NCBI GenBank assembly: GCA_014730185.1
Contig: WJIP01000034.1
Coordinates: forward strand, 1 to 40,439
Source: Caldithrix sp.
GTDB lineage: Bacteria > Calditrichota > Calditrichia > Calditrichales > Calditrichaceae
DNA: 40,439 nt
Direction of reading: 5' to 3'
Shown here: in pieces, positions 17,653-26,472 of the stretch
Position numbering within the stretch: the stretch's first letter is position 1
Layout: the number at the start of each line of letters is the position of its first letter
Program-made: the position numbers and the translations under genes
The notes under the pieces: model-generated
The model's input: only the letters and a program-made list of their open reading frames with translations
The model's database searches: none
Told to the model about the DNA's origin: nothing

Positions 17653-19539
17653 ATGAAATCATTACTTGGAGTTCTGTTTATGTTAATGCTATTGTTCAAT
17701 CAAAATGTGTACACGGCGGAAGGTCCGGATCGCACACGGGAAGACATCCCCGAGAAGTATAAATGGAATCTGAACGATTTATACCAGGATAAACAGGCCT
17801 GGAAAGATGCCAAAACCCGATTAACTAAACGCATCGACGATTTTAAACAATTCGAAGGCAAACTTGCGGAATCTGCTGATGTGTTGTATGAGTGCCTGGA
17901 GCTGAACACCGAAGTGATTAAAAAATACTACCGATTGTCTTCCTACGCATCACGTTTATACCACCAGGATAACCGAGAATCCGAGCCGCAGGCGATGCAA
18001 CAAAGCATCAGTCAATTAGGCACCAAACTGAGTGCGGCCCTTTCCTTTATCGATCCGGAGATACTGGCCATGGATAAAGCAACCATAAAGCGATTTCTGG
18101 AGACCAAACCGGAACTGAAAACCTATGAACATTATCTGCAAGACCTGCAGAGACAAAAAGATCATACTTTATCCAAAAAGGAAGAAAAAATCATTTCCGA
18201 AGCCGGTATTATGTCAGGTGCAGCCAGTGATATCTATGGTATTTTTAAAAATGCCGATATGCCCCGTCCGACCATCGAGGACAAAGAGGGCCAGCAAATC
18301 CGGCTGGACGATTCCAATTATGCCCTTTACCGGGCCAGTTCCGACCGAAACATGCGCATAAAAGTCTTCGATGAATTTTTCGGTGCTTACAAGGATTTTG
18401 AACGGACATTCGGCACACAATTATTTTCTCAAATCAAGAAAAATATGTTTTATAAAAATGTCCGTAAATACGACTCCTGCCTGCAAAGTGCCCTTGATCG
18501 TAATAACATTCCCACGAGCGTGTATACCGGTCTCATTGACAATGTCAACAAACACCTGCCGACTCTGCACCGATACCTGGAGTTAAGGAAGCAAATGCTG
18601 GGCGTTGATGAACTGCATTATTATGATATGTATCCGTCTTTGGTCAAAGAAGTTGACCTCAGCTATGAAGTTGCCGAAGCTCAGCAACTCATTAAAAATG
18701 CATTACAAACTTTGGGTGATCAGTATGTCGCCACACTGGATCAGGCTTTCAATAATCGCTGGATCGACATGTTTCCCACTACCGGTAAACGATCCGGCGC
18801 ATACTCTGACGGTTCGGCTTATGATGTTCATCCTTATATTCTGATGAATTATAACGGTCAATACGAGGATGTGAGCACCCTGGCCCATGAACTGGGTCAT
18901 ACCATGCATAGTTATTTTTCCAACAAAAATCAGCATTTCGCAAATGCCCATTATCCCATTTTTCTGGCCGAAGTGGCGTCCATTACTAATGAAGCCTTAC
19001 TGATTGACCATGTACTGGATGACATCGATGACCCGGAGACACGATTGTCTATTCTGGGTAGTCAACTGGAAACTTTCCGCACCACCCTGTTTCGCCAAAC
19101 ACAATTTGCTGAGTTTGAGCTCAAAATTCATAAACAGGCCGAAAAAGGGGAAGCGTTAACCGGTCAAAAATTCACGGATATTTATCTTGATATTCTAAAA
19201 AAATACTATGGACATGAACTAAATGTTACCGTTATCGATGATCTTTATGGCATTGAGTGGGCTTATATCCCCCATTTTTATTATAATTTTTACGTTTTTC
19301 AGTACGCCACGTCCTTATGTGCAGCAACCGCTGTATCGGAAAAAATTTTGCAGGAAGGCGATTCCATGCGTCAGAGATATATTAACGATTTTCTGAGTGC
19401 CGGCGGTTCCGATTACGCCATTCCCCTTCTCAAAAACATTGGTGTGGATATGACTGCAAACGAACCCTTCGAACTGGCCATGAAGCGTATGAATGAAATC
19501 ATGGATGAAATCGAGGCTATTCTGGCTGAACGGCAGTAA
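17653..19539 (+). CDS. Exported M3-family metallopeptidase (oligoendopeptidase F-like)
   Basis: The 628-residue protein matches PepF: RTREDIPEKYKWNLNDLYQD near the N-terminus, the zinc motif HELGH at 412-416 in LAHELGHTMHSYFS, the third ligand region FLAEVASITNEALL, and YGIEWAYIPHFYYNFYVFQY, which shapes the active site. PepF is normally cytoplasmic and about 600 residues; this one carries a Sec signal peptide (LLGVLFMLMLLFNQNVYTA), so it acts in the periplasm or outside. It would cut oligopeptides, perhaps for peptide nutrition. AAGGAG precedes the ATG, and a strong terminator follows. It seems to be a single-gene unit. Confidence 0.92.
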   Translation: MKSLLGVLFMLMLLFNQNVYTAEGPDRTREDIPEKYKWNLNDLYQDKQAWKDAKTRLTKRIDDFKQFEGKLAESADVLYECLELNTEVIKKYYRLSSYASRLYHQDNRESEPQAMQQSISQLGTKLSAALSFIDPEILAMDKATIKRFLETKPELKTYEHYLQDLQRQKDHTLSKKEEKIISEAGIMSGAASDIYGIFKNADMPRPTIEDKEGQQIRLDDSNYALYRASSDRNMRIKVFDEFFGAYKDFERTFGTQLFSQIKKNMFYKNVRKYDSCLQSALDRNNIPTSVYTGLIDNVNKHLPTLHRYLELRKQMLGVDELHYYDMYPSLVKEVDLSYEVAEAQQLIKNALQTLGDQYVATLDQAFNNRWIDMFPTTGKRSGAYSDGSAYDVHPYILMNYNGQYEDVSTLAHELGHTMHSYFSNKNQHFANAHYPIFLAEVASITNEALLIDHVLDDIDDPETRLSILGSQLETFRTTLFRQTQFAEFELKIHKQAEKGEALTGQKFTDIYLDILKKYYGHELNVTVIDDLYGIEWAYIPHFYYNFYVFQYATSLCAATAVSEKILQEGDSMRQRYINDFLSAGGSDYAIPLLKNIGVDMTANEPFELAMKRMNEIMDEIEAILAERQ

Positions 19540-19563
19540 TTTGCAACGAGCTGTTTTAAATTC

Positions 19564-19601
19564 AAAACGCCTCTTCACGAAACATGAAGAGGCGTTTTTT
19601 T
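19564..19601 (+). terminator. Strong Rho-independent terminator
   Basis: AAACGCCTCTTCA and TGAAGAGGCGTTT pair perfectly around a seven-base loop, followed by seven T. It ends the peptidase transcript and lies between convergent genes; the reverse strand has only a short T-run, so it may work less well for the pterin operon. Confidence 0.9.
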
Positions 19602-19629
19602 GTCACAATCTCAGCAGACCGGATTGTAT

Positions 19630-20337
19630 TTAAAAGGTTCCGGCCATATTGGATAAATCCAACTCATTAATGCGGATGTTGCTGGGCTGCCGTATGCAAT
19701 ACATTACAGCATTGGCCACATCGGCAGGCTGCATCATCTGTTTGCGGTCCCAACCCAGGTTTAGTTCGTCGTGCAGGGGTGTATTGACAGCTGCCGGAAA
19801 TATGGATGTAACACGGATACCCCGCTCACTAACCTCTTCCCGCAGGGTATCGGCAAAGGCTCTCAGACCATGTTTTGATGCGTTATAGGCCGCCCATTCC
19901 GGAAATGACTGCCGGCCGGCCACTGAATTGATAAATATGACCTGATTGCCTTTTTTCATGCGCGGAAGTAATAGTCTGGTGAGCATAAACGGAGCGGTCA
20001 AATTGCTCTGAATAATTTGATTCCAATCCTCGATGGCAAACGCCTCAATTTTACCAACTTTGGAGATGCCGGCATTATGGATTAAAACCGAAAGATCCAG
20101 ATTACTATCCTTAACAAACTGATCAATTTTCTGCAAATCGTCCTGCCTGGTTACATCGGCAGTTAATGTAAAAGCGATGCCCCCCTCCGCCTGTAAATAT
20201 TCTGAAATACGATTCAAGTTATCCTGAGACCTGGATATAAGTAACACACCGAAGCCGTTTTCCGATAATGAACGGGCGATCGCTGCCCCAATTCCTCTGC
20301 TGGCGCCTGTAATTATGGCTAATTTAGAAATTTGCAC
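19630..20337 (-). CDS. Short-chain dehydrogenase/reductase, candidate sepiapterin-type reductase
   Basis: The SDR has the NAD(P)-binding motif [15 protein letters not shown] in HNAGISK, the catalytic Ser in FINSVAG and YNASK (Tyr-X3-Lys). I prefer the GTG at 20337, which has AAGGAG at eight bases; a GTG at 20346 lies directly on that site. The start overlaps the end of folE, so it is translated with the pterin genes. With GTP cyclohydrolase I and PTPS upstream, the simplest role is reduction of 6-pyruvoyltetrahydropterin to tetrahydrobiopterin, as done by sepiapterin reductase in animals and Chlorobium. The SDR fold alone does not prove this; general ketone reductases look the same. Confidence 0.8.
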   Translation of the reverse strand: MQISKLAIITGASRGIGAAIARSLSENGFGVLLISRSQDNLNRISEYLQAEGGIAFTLTADVTRQDDLQKIDQFVKDSNLDLSVLIHNAGISKVGKIEAFAIEDWNQIIQSNLTAPFMLTRLLLPRMKKGNQVIFINSVAGRQSFPEWAAYNASKHGLRAFADTLREEVSERGIRVTSIFPAAVNTPLHDELNLGWDRKQMMQPADVANAVMYCIRQPSNIRINELDLSNMAGTF

Positions 20338-20893
20338 GTCGTTCACTCCTTATTAAGCTTAAAAATTCCGAACGGGTTTTTTCATCGTCCTTAAACGACC
20401 CGAGCATCGCTGAGGTTACCATTTTGGCCTGATCTTTTTGTACACCCCGCATCATCATGCACATGTGCTGACCTTCTACCACTACCCCCACGCCGTCGGG
20501 GTGGAGAGAATCGTTCAAAATGTCCGCAATTTGCTGAGTCATGTTTTCCTGTACCTGCAAACGGCGGGCAAACATATCCACAATTCTTGGTATTTTACTC
20601 AACCCCACTACTTTACCATTAGGCACATAGCCCACATGAGCCACACCGAAAAAAGGTAACATGTGATGCTCACACAAACTGTAATATTCAATATTGGTGA
20701 CCACAACCATCTCATCATATTTAACATCAAACATGGCCCCGTTGATTAATTTCATCGGGTCCTGATGATATCCTTTGGTAATTTCCCGATACATTTTGGC
20801 TACCCGGAAAGGCGTGCTTTGCAATCCCTGCCGATCCGGTTCCTCGCCAATGCCTTTCAAAAGGGTTTTAACTGCTTTTTCCATTCCTTCCAT
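20324..20893 (-). CDS. folE: GTP cyclohydrolase I
   Basis: The 189-residue protein matches FolE throughout: zinc Cys/His in [44 protein letters not shown] and the second Cys region in [15 protein letters not shown]. It converts GTP to 7,8-dihydroneopterin triphosphate plus formate in the cytoplasm. A TTGGAG element precedes the ATG. It sits between two PTPS genes and an SDR, so its product probably goes towards tetrahydrobiopterin; no other folate gene is present in the window. Confidence 0.95.
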   Translation of the reverse strand: MEGMEKAVKTLLKGIGEEPDRQGLQSTPFRVAKMYREITKGYHQDPMKLINGAMFDVKYDEMVVVTNIEYYSLCEHHMLPFFGVAHVGYVPNGKVVGLSKIPRIVDMFARRLQVQENMTQQIADILNDSLHPDGVGVVVEGQHMCMMMRGVQKDQAKMVTSAMLGSFKDDEKTRSEFLSLIRSERRANF

Positions 20894-20920
20894 AATTCAC
20901 TCTTCTCCAAATTAACATAC

Positions 20921-21373
20921 TTAATCCGTGTGTACGTTATCCGTATAATGCATATTATCCGTAGTCCGCTTTATTTCAAAATAATTATTATTGGTTTCCC
21001 AAAGCTTCAAGTGGTGCAATTGCGCCTCATTAAATTGTTCACTCAAATATTGCCACAAGTAATGTATGATGTTTTCTCCGGTAGAGGTGTTTTCCCGGAA
21101 AAAAGGTACCTGTTCATCCAGATGTTTATAATCCAATTTTTCTAAAACCGAATGTACTTTATTGTCCATTTCACTTAATCCGATTACCATACCGGTTTGT
21201 TGGTCTGGTTGCCCTTTCACAGTAACTTCCAGATAATAATCGTGTCCGTGTCCATTGATATTGTTACATTTATCATACACACTTCGGTTTTCCTCGTCCG
21301 TTAAAGTTGGGGCATGTAACCGGTGCGCGGCGCTAAAAGTGTATATGCGGCTGAAACTGACATTTAAACTCAC
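20921..21373 (-). CDS. 6-pyruvoyltetrahydropterin synthase homologue, copy 2
   Basis: The 150-residue protein has the COG0720 zinc histidines (AAHRL, then HGH) and CNNINGHGH, in which the catalytic Cys is five residues before HGH. That spacing is of the PTPS-II class (mammalian type), whereas QueD has three. GMVIGLSEM, DYKHLDEQVPFF and the catalytic-Glu region SLWET-like LKLWETNNN also fit. The GTG at 21373 is chosen since GGAGG lies eight bases upstream and it overlaps the previous stop as GTGA; a GTG at 21388 is possible. Two adjacent paralogues may form a hetero-oligomer or have split functions. Confidence 0.85.
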   Translation of the reverse strand: MSLNVSFSRIYTFSAAHRLHAPTLTDEENRSVYDKCNNINGHGHDYYLEVTVKGQPDQQTGMVIGLSEMDNKVHSVLEKLDYKHLDEQVPFFRENTSTGENIIHYLWQYLSEQFNEAQLHHLKLWETNNNYFEIKRTTDNMHYTDNVHTD

Positions 21374-21801
21374 TGGCCATTCCTCCACACATCAGCGTAA
21401 AGGTCGTTGCGTTCATACAAACGTACGCGCTGTAACTGCATTCGATCACTGAACGGTTTAAGTCGTTCATCGATTAATTCAAACAGAACAATGGCAACGT
21501 TTTCCGTCGTTGGAACTTTCTTTTTAAAATACGGTGTATCCAAATTTAAGAATTTATGATCAAAGGCATCGACGATTTCCTTTACCCTTGCCTTAAGGTC
21601 GGACAAATTTATAATCATTCCCGTATGAGGATCAATATGTCCAATAACTGTCACATGCAATTCATAGTTATGTCCATGTCCATATGGGTTTGTGCAATTT
21701 CCGAATATACGTTCATTTTTTTCTTTTGACCAATCCTCTCTCCAATAGCGATGGCTGGCCGAGAATTCAAATTTTTTTGTTAATGAAATTTGTTGACTCA
21801 T
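21370..21801 (-). CDS. 6-pyruvoyltetrahydropterin synthase, copy 1 (PTPS-II type)
   Basis: The 143-residue protein closely follows eukaryote-type PTPS: FSASHRYW, GNCTNPYGHGHNYELHVTV, GHIDPHTGMIINLSDLK, DHKFLNLDTPYF, PTTENVA and the catalytic-Glu block RLYERND. The catalytic Cys lies five residues before HGH, as in rat and human PTPS. It would convert dihydroneopterin triphosphate to 6-pyruvoyltetrahydropterin, requiring Zn and Mg. It overlaps copy 2 by four bases and leads a run of PTPS, PTPS, folE, SDR. Confidence 0.88.
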   Translation of the reverse strand: MSQQISLTKKFEFSASHRYWREDWSKEKNERIFGNCTNPYGHGHNYELHVTVIGHIDPHTGMIINLSDLKARVKEIVDAFDHKFLNLDTPYFKKKVPTTENVAIVLFELIDERLKPFSDRMQLQRVRLYERNDLYADVWRNGQ

Positions 21802-21844
21802 AGTTTATCCAATCTTAATACAATTTATATAACGCTCATTTCGC

Positions 21845-22981
21845 TCATTCAAAACAATCCGGTGAAACGGTGGGACAAGAAAATTTATTCCTGAATATCT
21901 TTAATTTATCCAACACTTGACTGGAGATTATTTTCCAATCCAATTGGGCAGCCGTTTTTTGAGCGTTATCGATGATTCGGTTCCTCAACTCATCGCTTCT
22001 GAATAACTGTTCCATTGCTTTATACAAACCTCCCACCGATCCTGTTTTAACCAACAAACCGTTGAACTGATTTTTAATCAACTCGGGAATTGCCGTAGAC
22101 TTATAAGCGATTACCGGCACTCCTGCCGCCATTGCTTCGGCGAAGGCAATACCGAATGTTTCATGATAACTGGGCAAAACAAAAATATGGGCGGATTGGT
22201 ATAAACCGGATAACTTGGTATTGTCATTAATATCGCCATGAAAGGTAACCTTTTCCGGAAGCTCCAATGATTCCACCAATTTCTTATTTTTATCTTCCTG
22301 GGGACCACCACCAACCAAATGCAAATGGGCACCCCCATACCGATCTGCTGCAGATCGGAAAGCCCTTATTAAATCAGCAATACCTTTTCTTGGATACTGA
22401 CGGGCCACACACAAAATATTTTTTTCTTTAGTTGTCATCCCCCGCTCAGTCGCAATATTTTTATGCCAGTACTTAAAATGAATACCTAAGGGAATAACTT
22501 CAATTTTACTTGGTTCGATACCATAATACTGCACGAGTTTCCGTTTAGTATACTTTGTAGGAACGATGATCATACCAGCCTTTTGTAAATTTCGTTTTTC
22601 CAGTTGAGCAAAAGCGGTCAATATTCTGGCAGCCCTACCCGTTTCAAAACGAACAATATCCCCTAAAAGTCCTGCATTTAGAACAACATATTGCCCGGCG
22701 GGCATATTCTCGATTAAGTATCCATCAAAATCACTGGCAATAACACACGCATAGTCATCAAAATTGATGTGTTTAAGTTCATGATTATACTGAATACGGT
22801 ATCGTGTAAGCTGTTTGTCGTTAAGTGTTTTGTAGGGCGGTGCTATCACATCGGTCTGGTAACCCGCCTGACACAGAATATCGCGGTAACCCTCAATCAT
22901 GCGGACAACGCCGGAACCAACGCGGACATCCAGGGGGTAAGAAGTTAGGATGGCAAACTTTTTAGTTACATTGGGCTGCAT
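21845..22981 (-). CDS. Family 4 glycosyltransferase
   Basis: I start the 378-residue protein at the ATG at 22981, which gives the usual GT4 N-terminus (KKFAILTSYPLDVRVGSGVVRMIEGY) and a start four bases after the previous gene's stop. GT-B features include the KIEVIPLGIH block, NILCVARQYPRKGIADLIRAF, HLVGGGPQE and the donor-site motif PSYHETFGIAFAEAMAAGVPVIA with the EX7E pattern. Acceptor and sugar are unknown. It lies 43 bases upstream of the pterin cluster, so a role in making a glycosylated pterin is possible but unproven; envelope polysaccharide synthesis is the default. Confidence 0.85.
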   Translation of the reverse strand: MQPNVTKKFAILTSYPLDVRVGSGVVRMIEGYRDILCQAGYQTDVIAPPYKTLNDKQLTRYRIQYNHELKHINFDDYACVIASDFDGYLIENMPAGQYVVLNAGLLGDIVRFETGRAARILTAFAQLEKRNLQKAGMIIVPTKYTKRKLVQYYGIEPSKIEVIPLGIHFKYWHKNIATERGMTTKEKNILCVARQYPRKGIADLIRAFRSAADRYGGAHLHLVGGGPQEDKNKKLVESLELPEKVTFHGDINDNTKLSGLYQSAHIFVLPSYHETFGIAFAEAMAAGVPVIAYKSTAIPELIKNQFNGLLVKTGSVGGLYKAMEQLFRSDELRNRIIDNAQKTAAQLDWKIISSQVLDKLKIFRNKFSCPTVSPDCFE

Positions 22982-22985
22982 TGCT

Positions 22986-24791
22986 TCAGATAGCTGTGTC
23001 TTCCTCCTCATTAAATAAAGACTTAGGAATCTCCGATAAGGTTTGATCCATATCCCAGCTAAAGGATGGTGCAGGTAATCCGTAATTATGGCATAATTGG
23101 AAGGCTTCTGATTTAATATGATTCCGTGCCGACGGTGATTCACCTTCAATCAAGCTGTTGACCATCTCTTCAAATACGTATTGTGGCTGATCAAAAATCG
23201 CCTCAATTTGCTGTTCATTCAATCGGCAAAGTGCCATAACCACCGGATTATCCATTAATCGTTTTGTAATCGTATCATACTCTATATAAGATTGGGCCGA
23301 TTCTAAAATTTCATTCATTACTTTTCGGTATGTCTTCAATTGACCTCGAGCTTGACCATCCAGTTCTTCAGCTTCAATTTTTATGTATTTGAGTCTGTGA
23401 ATGATCCGTTCGATTCGTTGTTTTCCACTGATCCAACGGCCGTATAAAGGCGCAATAATCATGGGTTCCGGATCGAGGTTTTGCACCGCTTCCAGTGCAT
23501 GAATCATTCTGTGTTTGTATGGCATCATACGGGCATGAAAATCCCGCATTGCGGACCAGTCGGCTTCATGGGTATACGGATCACCGTCGCGAACATCCGT
23601 AAAGCTGCTGAACAATTGGCCACTGAACAGGATACGTTGTTCCGGTTCATATAACATAAATGATCCCGGATAAGGTGTATAAGCTGCCGGAACAATGGTT
23701 AAGCGGTGTCCGGTGGTTAGGGTCATGCGAAAATTCTTAAAACGGCTTGTAAAACGGGTGCGTTCTACACTTAGTCCATAATGTTTTATCCATGACCAAT
23801 TTTCATCCGTTGTCAGGCATACTGCCCGGTTATTGGTATTTCGCAAAAACAGAATATTCATTGCACTATCCGGTCCGGCGTCCAACACGGTATAAACATT
23901 TATTTTAGCAATATTTTCAACAATTTGAGCCACTTTATCTGAAATCGTTTTAAAAAATAACGGACTACCGGGATGGATCAGCATACTAATTTTTTGACCT
24001 TCATTTTCAAAACGGCAAAGGTATGAATTACATAGCGATTGATTTTCTGCGTCACGGGCACCAACCCACCAAACATTGTCATTTATACTGATGGCATGGT
24101 TTTCGTCATAAAGGGTTTTGTTTTTATCAATCGTTTTTTTCGTCTTGCGTTCTTCTTCAAAAACATTTTCTACCGTGCGTATAATAAATAATCCTCTTTG
24201 CCATTTGCGTAGTTCATCCAAAGCTTCGTCCTGTGCAAAATCTTTGTAATGAATGTCTTTAATATCACCCAAATGCAGAGATACCGTAGCGTGTTCATTA
24301 CCCTTTTGAATGGCCATTTCCCCTGTCACCCCTTTCCGGTGTGCCATAGCTAATAGGTCATCAAACGTATATTCTTCCAACGAGCCTTTTAGTTGATAGG
24401 CTTGTTCCTGTGTGTTTTTGATCCGCCGGAAAAGGGCTTCGATTTTTACAATAACTTCGTCCACTACCGGATTCTTGAAAATAAAATCATCCGCTCCTGC
24501 CTGTAATCCTTCAATCATGTCTTCTCTCTGGTCAACATACATAATCAGCGGTATATTTTTTGTGAGCTCATAATTACGCAGTCGTTTACAAAAACGGACA
24601 CCGTCAATTTCCGGAAGGTGTCGGTCAACAATGGCTAAATCAATCTGCATATCCCGGATGCGTTTGAGTGCCTCACGTCCGTCAAAAGCAGATATGACTT
24701 CATAATCACCGCTTAATTCCAATATTTGTTTTATGGTATCCAGAATGGATATTTCCGAAATGGCAATTAATACATTTCTTTTAACGGACAT
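22986..24791 (-). CDS. Receiver-PATAN-flavodiiron-like (ODP) fusion with lost metal ligands
   Basis: The 601-residue protein has three parts. The receiver (1-125) has acceptor D56 in IVDRHLPEIDG and K106. A PATAN/DUF4388-like segment follows (about 136-210: KGSLEEYTFDDLLAMAHRKG, RKWQRGLFII). A metallo-beta-lactamase-type fold like the oxygen-binding diiron domains of flavodiiron proteins follows (about 238-465: VWWVGARDAENQSLCNSYL, IHPGSPLFF, PGSFMLYEPEQRILFSGQLF). Positions that usually bind iron look replaced: the first HXEXD-like motif reads LDAGPD, PTPYLHFPG-type His reads PAAYTPYPG, SSDLFG-type Asp reads SGQLFS, and APQHG-type His reads APLYG. About 130 helical residues end the protein. 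GGAG precedes the ATG. It may sense or relay signals without a diiron site. Confidence 0.75.
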   Translation of the reverse strand: MSVKRNVLIAISEISILDTIKQILELSGDYEVISAFDGREALKRIRDMQIDLAIVDRHLPEIDGVRFCKRLRNYELTKNIPLIMYVDQREDMIEGLQAGADDFIFKNPVVDEVIVKIEALFRRIKNTQEQAYQLKGSLEEYTFDDLLAMAHRKGVTGEMAIQKGNEHATVSLHLGDIKDIHYKDFAQDEALDELRKWQRGLFIIRTVENVFEEERKTKKTIDKNKTLYDENHAISINDNVWWVGARDAENQSLCNSYLCRFENEGQKISMLIHPGSPLFFKTISDKVAQIVENIAKINVYTVLDAGPDSAMNILFLRNTNNRAVCLTTDENWSWIKHYGLSVERTRFTSRFKNFRMTLTTGHRLTIVPAAYTPYPGSFMLYEPEQRILFSGQLFSSFTDVRDGDPYTHEADWSAMRDFHARMMPYKHRMIHALEAVQNLDPEPMIIAPLYGRWISGKQRIERIIHRLKYIKIEAEELDGQARGQLKTYRKVMNEILESAQSYIEYDTITKRLMDNPVVMALCRLNEQQIEAIFDQPQYVFEEMVNSLIEGESPSARNHIKSEAFQLCHNYGLPAPSFSWDMDQTLSEIPKSLFNEEEDTAI

Positions 24792-24999
24792 ATGTACTCC
24801 AATTTATAATCAGGTAACAAAAGGAATAATCGACGCGAATCTAAATAAACATTAAAAAAAAGTTAATTCTTTTCACTCTTTAATGCAAAAAGTTAAATCG
24901 GTGAGAAGCTTGGTTTTATCCATGCCTAAACATAAAAATTGGAATGAATAACAAGCGGCTATTTTAAAACAATTTTGTAGAACTATTGCATTCTGGGAA

Positions 25000-26472
25000 T
25001 CAAGATTGCCACTCATTCAAATTAAAATAAAATGTGCTTCCATGATTAATTTTGCTGTTCACTTTTAAATCGCTATCATGGATTTCCATAATTTTTTTAG
25101 CAATGGCTAGACCTAAACCCGTCCCGCCTTTGGATTGATCCCGGCTTTTTTCCACCCGATAGAAACGGTCAAAAATATAAGCAATTTCTTTTTCATCAAT
25201 ACCCGAACCGTTATCCGTTACTGAGACTACAATATTCCGGCCTTTCTGTTCCACATTAATAGTTACCTTACCATCCGCTTGCGTATAGCACAGGGCATTA
25301 TCCACAAGATTACCCAATACGCGTTCGATCATTCCGATATCACCATATACTTGTGGCATGAATTTGGGGGTATTGGCCAGCAGTTCAATGTGTTTTTGAT
25401 CGGCAATAGGTTTAAATTTTACCACAACCTCATGTACCAGGTCATTTATTGAAAAAGGTTCTTTTTTGGGTTTTTTCTGTCTGGCATCCAATTTGGATAA
25501 CTCGAACAATTGTTCAACTAATTCTTCCATACTGGTTGCTGTATCAAGTATTACATCCATATAATTCTGTCGTTCCTTGGTATTCAAACGCCCGTCTTTC
25601 ATTTGGATGGTCTCCAGATACCCGCGAATAGAAGCCAATGGGCTACGTAAATCATGGGACACATTGGCAATGAGCTCTCTGCGTAATCTGTCGGTCTCTT
25701 TCAACTCATCAATGTTAGCTAAAATACGATCGGCCATCATGTTAAAAGATTGCCCCAGCTGACCAATTTCATCCTCGGTTTTAACGTCGATTCGGGCTTC
25801 CAGATCACCCTCCTGATATTGTTTAACCACTTCATTCATTTTACGAATACGTTTGGTCAGAAAGAAAAACAAAAGTAAACCTATGATTCCCGTAAACAGA
25901 ATGCTCACGCCCAGCCCTCTTAAAACGGTGTTTGTAATAAAACGATCAATGGAGGCCGCCTTGGCGGAGTCATATAATGAGCTACCAATAATAATGTATA
26001 TATAACCGAGTCCCTCGCCCGCGATTTGAATTCGGGCGGCGGAAAAAGGCTTACTTACATCCGGATCACGCGGATCCTGCCCCAGAATGGGTATCTCTTC
26101 CTTTGTGTTCAAAAATTTATGAATTGGCTGAAGATTTACAGATTCTGCTTTTACCTTTTTAGGCGGATCGGCAAAAAAAGCGAGGATATGGCCTTGCTCG
26201 TCTAAAAGATAGATTTCAACCTTAGGATTGTATACCATCATATAGTGAATGGCATGTTTCACCTCGGCCATATTGATGCTATCTTGCAAAAAGGGACGCA
26301 ATTCTTTAGCCATATCGGCAGCCAACCCTAAATTAAGTTTTTGATCGGCCTCTCTGTAATAGGCGGATGAAGCACTGGTTGTAATCAATACCTGGCTGAA
26401 ACCCAGCAACATCAAAAGAATTAAAAATACAACCGACAGTTTCCCAAAAAAAGTGTTGAAAAATTGTTTCAT
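25000..26472 (-). CDS. EnvZ/PhoR-type sensor histidine kinase
   Basis: The 490-residue protein has an N-terminal TM helix (about 10-32), a periplasmic domain with a PAS-like core (about 35-175, IYLLDEQGHILAFF), a second TM helix (about 190-212), HAMP, HisKA with NVSHDLRSPLASIRGY (phospho-His 273) and HATPase_c with N box DNALCYTQ, DNGSGIDEKE and GTGLGLAIAKKI. It has every kinase motif. Its ATG overlaps the stop of the response-regulator gene upstream as ATGA, so they form a cognate pair. The signal is unknown. Confidence 0.92.
   Translation of the reverse strand: MKQFFNTFFGKLSVVFLILLMLLGFSQVLITTSASSAYYREADQKLNLGLAADMAKELRPFLQDSINMAEVKHAIHYMMVYNPKVEIYLLDEQGHILAFFADPPKKVKAESVNLQPIHKFLNTKEEIPILGQDPRDPDVSKPFSAARIQIAGEGLGYIYIIIGSSLYDSAKAASIDRFITNTVLRGLGVSILFTGIIGLLLFFFLTKRIRKMNEVVKQYQEGDLEARIDVKTEDEIGQLGQSFNMMADRILANIDELKETDRLRRELIANVSHDLRSPLASIRGYLETIQMKDGRLNTKERQNYMDVILDTATSMEELVEQLFELSKLDARQKKPKKEPFSINDLVHEVVVKFKPIADQKHIELLANTPKFMPQVYGDIGMIERVLGNLVDNALCYTQADGKVTINVEQKGRNIVVSVTDNGSGIDEKEIAYIFDRFYRVEKSRDQSKGGTGLGLAIAKKIMEIHDSDLKVNSKINHGSTFYFNLNEWQS

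Noticed and set aside
21845-22981. Calling the GT4 enzyme a pterin glycosyltransferase
   Set aside because: Only proximity supports it; GT4 sequence does not reveal the acceptor, so the general call was kept.
22982-23149. Longer N-terminus of the glycosyltransferase
   Set aside because: It would overlap the end of the preceding gene by more than 160 bases and adds sequence unlike any GT4 start; the ATG at 22981 fits the fold.
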